From the NCBI GenBank assembly GCA_040880365.1, contig JBBDIO010000017.1, positions 1 through 8,879 on the forward strand: DNA of 8,879 nt, written 5' to 3'. Within the stretch, counting starts at the first letter, position 1, and the number at the start of each line of letters is the position of its first letter. The translations under genes and the position numbers were made by a program. The DNA comes from JBBDIO01 sp040880365 (GTDB lineage: Bacteria > Chloroflexota > Anaerolineae > Caldilineales > Caldilineaceae). Positions 7,102 to 8,879 of this stretch are shown here, piece after piece. The notes below the pieces were generated by a model that saw nothing but the letters and a program-made list of their open reading frames with translations, had not been told where the DNA came from and ran no database searches.

Positions 7102-7107
7102 GAAAGG
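7102..7107 (+). promoter_or_regulatory. Ribosome binding site that fixes the HAD start
   Basis: GAAAGG lies six bases before the ATG at 7114. It favours that start over the in-frame TTG at 7084, which would add ten residues (MWCSQLERLY) not typical of the family and would place the binding site inside the coding region. Confidence 0.65.
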
Positions 7108-7113
7108 CTCTAC

Positions 7114-7881
7114 ATGATTTCTATACTTGCGTTGGATCTCGACGATACGCTGGTGCGCAGCGACCAGACGGTTTCGCCCCGCACGCTGGATCTGCTGCAG
7201 CGCTGGGAAGCAATGGGCAACCGCATTGTGATTGCGACCGGGCGTTCGCCGCGCAAGGCGCGCGAGATTCCCGCCGCGCTGCACCATCTGCCCTGGGTCT
7301 GCTACAACGGCGGGGTGGTGCTGGTAGATGGCGAAACGGTCTACAGCCGCACGCTGACCACCACGACCGCGCATCAACTGCTGGACTATTATCAGAACGA
7401 ATTGAAGCTTTCGTGGGTGGGGCTGGCGGGCAATGACCGGCTCTTTGTGAACCGCGCGCGGCACAGCAACGATCCCACCTATGTGCCTGATATGCTGACG
7501 GTGGCCCATGAACCCGCCATGAAGATCTATGTGCCGCTGGATGAATTTCAGCGGCACCATCCCACCGACACCGGATTGCCCGCGGGCTGCCGTTTGCTGC
7601 CTTCGGAAAAGTATAATTTCGCCCAGATCATGCCCGACGATGTGAGCAAAGCCGCGGGGCTGCGTGTATTGGCCGCGCAGTGGGGCGTCTCGATGGATGA
7701 ATTCATGGCTTTTGGCGACGATACCAACGATATCGAAATGGTGCGCGAGGCCGGGATTGGCGTGGCGATGGACAACGCAATTCCCGAACTCAAGGCCGTG
7801 GCCGACCGGGTGACGCTTTCGCACGATGAGGAGGGCGTGGCCCTGGTGCTGGAGGAGTTTGTGCCCGCGCTGACCGCGTGA
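7114..7881 (+). CDS. Cof-type HAD-superfamily hydrolase (phosphatase, class IIB cap)
   Basis: The predicted 255-residue cytosolic phosphatase opens MISILALDLDDTL. The DxDDTL motif I gives Asp8 as nucleophile and Asp10 as general acid/base. Motif II is IATGRS (Thr42), followed by the NGG turn (65-67) typical of Cof/YbiV-like enzymes. Motif III Lys179 lies in DDVSKAAGL, and motif IV is GDDTND (201-206) followed by the family hallmark GIGVAMDNA. The span between motifs II and III (about 75-175) fits the alpha/beta C2B cap, and the length is near the usual 260-270. Such enzymes need Mg2+ and remove phosphate from small molecules such as sugar phosphates, nucleotides or FMN; the substrate cannot be told from sequence. 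The gene is intact, with the start set by an ATG and a good ribosome binding site. The next gene begins 107 bases downstream on the same strand with its own possible promoter, so a shared transcript is possible but not shown. Confidence 0.92.
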   Translation: MISILALDLDDTLVRSDQTVSPRTLDLLQRWEAMGNRIVIATGRSPRKAREIPAALHHLPWVCYNGGVVLVDGETVYSRTLTTTTAHQLLDYYQNELKLSWVGLAGNDRLFVNRARHSNDPTYVPDMLTVAHEPAMKIYVPLDEFQRHHPTDTGLPAGCRLLPSEKYNFAQIMPDDVSKAAGLRVLAAQWGVSMDEFMAFGDDTNDIEMVREAGIGVAMDNAIPELKAVADRVTLSHDEEGVALVLEEFVPALTA

Positions 7882-7899
7882 GCAGAATCACGATTTCGT

Positions 7900-7928
7900 T
7901 TGCTGTGCCTGCCTACTGGTGGTAGACT
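7900..7928 (+). promoter_or_regulatory. Possible sigma-70-type promoter for the lipid kinase gene
   Basis: TTGCTG at 7900-7905 and TAGACT at 7923-7928 are separated by exactly 17 bases and lie 61 bases before the ATG at 7989. The match is partial: 3 of 6 and 4 of 6 to TTGACA and TATAAT. A 10-bp palindrome, TGCTATAGCA (7931-7940), covers the expected transcription start and could be an operator, though palindromes of this size occur by chance. Confidence 0.3.
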
Positions 7929-7988
7929 CGTGCTATAGCAGTCTCGCACGCGTCGATACTTGTTTTCCAGGATCTGCAAGCCAAATCT

Positions 7989-8879
7989 ATGTCCGATGTC
8001 TCGTCACGCAAGGCTGTTGTGTCGCACCAGGCGACCCTGATTTACAACCCCCATGCCGGATTTAACGATTGGCGCAAGGTGGTCGCAGGGGTGGCCGCGC
8101 TGTGGGAAAAAAGCGGCTGGCAGGTGGCAGTGCGACCCACCGAACACGCCGGACATGCGACGGAACTGGCAGCCGATGCGGCGCGCGCCCAGCATGGCCT
8201 TGTGCTGGTGGCCGGCGGCGACGGTACGCTCAACGAGGTCGCGAATGGATTGCTGGGCACCGAGACGGTGCTGGCGCCTTTGCCGGTGGGCACCACCAAT
8301 ACGTTTGCCAAAGAACTGGGATTGCCGCGCCCCAATTTTCTGCACCCCGACTGGTTGAAAGACGTCTCCAAAGCGTTGCAGCGAGGTACAATCCAACGCA
8401 TGGACATGGGCCAGTGCGATAATGGCCGCGCCTGGCTGTTCTGGGCGGGCATTGGCATCGACGCCTATCTGGTAGACCAGATTGAGCCGCGTCCCCGCTG
8501 GTTCAAACGCCTGGGACCGGCGGGCTACCTCGCCAAATCGCTGGCGGTGCTGCCCAATTTTTCGGGCGTGCGGGCGCAGGTCAGGGTCGATGACAAGGAT
8601 TATGCCGGCGAGTTCGTCATGGTCAATATCAGCAATAGTCGCCTTTTTGGGGGGGGAGAACTGCGTTTGAACCCCGACGCTGTGCTGGATGATGGCGAAT
8701 TTGAGGTATGGATGTTTCGCGGGCGCGATTGGCCCCAGGTGCTGCAATATATGCTGGAAATTTCGCGCGCCCATCATGCCCAGCACCCCGATGTAGAATT
8801 TGTGCGCGGGCGGCGCGTCGAAGTCAGTGTGCAGAGCGAGGCCACCTTTCATATTGATGGCGAACCGGGCGGACATGCG
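7989..8879 (+). CDS. Diacylglycerol kinase/YegS-family lipid kinase, 3'-truncated by window edge
   Basis: 297 codons are in view with no stop before the edge. The N-lobe starts with ATLIYNPHAG (residues 15-24), the usual first strand of the DAGK catalytic domain. The nucleotide-binding motif GGDGT lies at 76-80 in LVAGGDGTLNEVANGL, followed by the GTxN motif in LPVGTTNTFAKELGLP (98-113). The second domain has the conserved NSRLFGGGELRLNPDAVLDDG (about 215-236, the family's N-S-x-x-x-GGG-x-x-x-x-P-x-A-x-x-DDG pattern) and the C-terminal FHIDGEP (287-293). Only a few residues should be missing. Family members transfer phosphate from ATP to diacylglycerol, ceramide-like or related lipids at the membrane face. 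The Asp common after GTxN in DgkB-type enzymes is Thr105 here, so diacylglycerol as substrate is not certain. ATG 7989 has a poor binding site; GTG 8019, with AAGG five bases upstream, is an alternative start that keeps all motifs. Confidence 0.93.
   Translation, partial: MSDVSSRKAVVSHQATLIYNPHAGFNDWRKVVAGVAALWEKSGWQVAVRPTEHAGHATELAADAARAQHGLVLVAGGDGTLNEVANGLLGTETVLAPLPVGTTNTFAKELGLPRPNFLHPDWLKDVSKALQRGTIQRMDMGQCDNGRAWLFWAGIGIDAYLVDQIEPRPRWFKRLGPAGYLAKSLAVLPNFSGVRAQVRVDDKDYAGEFVMVNISNSRLFGGGELRLNPDAVLDDGEFEVWMFRGRDWPQVLQYMLEISRAHHAQHPDVEFVRGRRVEVSVQSEATFHIDGEPGGHA

Noticed and set aside
7084..7113. TTG at 7084 as the HAD start
   Set aside because: It has no suitable binding site and adds ten residues before a family-typical MISILALDLDD start. 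The GAAAGG at 7102-7107 is well placed for ATG 7114.
7931..7940. 10-bp palindrome TGCTATAGCA as an operator
   Set aside because: A palindrome of this length is expected about once per kilobase by chance. The flanks (AGAC and GTCT) are offset by three bases, so the symmetry does not extend cleanly.
8004..8876. A 290-codon minus-strand open frame at the right edge
   Set aside because: It lies opposite the lipid kinase, whose GGDGT, GTxN and DGEP motifs are unmistakable on the + strand. The kinase frame has no stop only because the window ends.
1..8879. CRISPR array, transposon ends, tRNA or rRNA
   Set aside because: The only repeated structure is the protein-level Ig units with 300-420 base periods. 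I found no short regular repeat-spacer pattern, transposase motif, or tRNA-like cloverleaf in the two intergenic gaps.

Overview
The window suggests a free-living, moderately GC-rich bacterium. My best guess is the phylum Chloroflexota, in the Anaerolineae/Caldilineae range. The guess rests on the character of the lipid-kinase and HAD proteins beside a giant surface-type Ig-repeat protein, and it is inference only, because no rRNA, tRNA or taxon-specific marker is present. All three genes lie on the + strand. Two are cut by the window edges.

From the left edge to about 6907 runs one enormous open frame of at least 2301 residues. It is made entirely of about twenty tandem Ig-like/invasin-like beta-sandwich units of roughly 104-139 residues each. 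Units are joined by a recurring strand-linker motif of the type I-T-V-x-P-G-x-A-x-x-L. The N-terminus, and any signal peptide or anchor, lies outside the window. The array is not a simple tandem repeat: at least six unit subtypes occur in an ordered pattern. Five of one type come first, followed by an alternating A-B-A-B-A block. After that comes a regular tail in which one subtype punctuates two like-with-like pairs (C-SS-C-DD-C). By composition and architecture this is an extracellular, probably adhesive or stalk-like protein.

A 206-base gap (6908-7113) follows. It holds a 14-bp perfect inverted repeat just after the stop codon (probable transcript end), a possible -10 box, a short direct repeat and a good ribosome binding site. 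A complete Cof-type HAD phosphatase follows (7114-7881).

After a further 107-base gap with a plausible promoter, a diacylglycerol-kinase/YegS-type lipid kinase begins at 7989 and runs off the right edge without a stop. The phosphatase and kinase look like housekeeping genes and need not be linked in function to the Ig-repeat protein. I see no mobile element, CRISPR array, RNA gene or defence system. The repeat architecture of the giant protein is the only unusual content.
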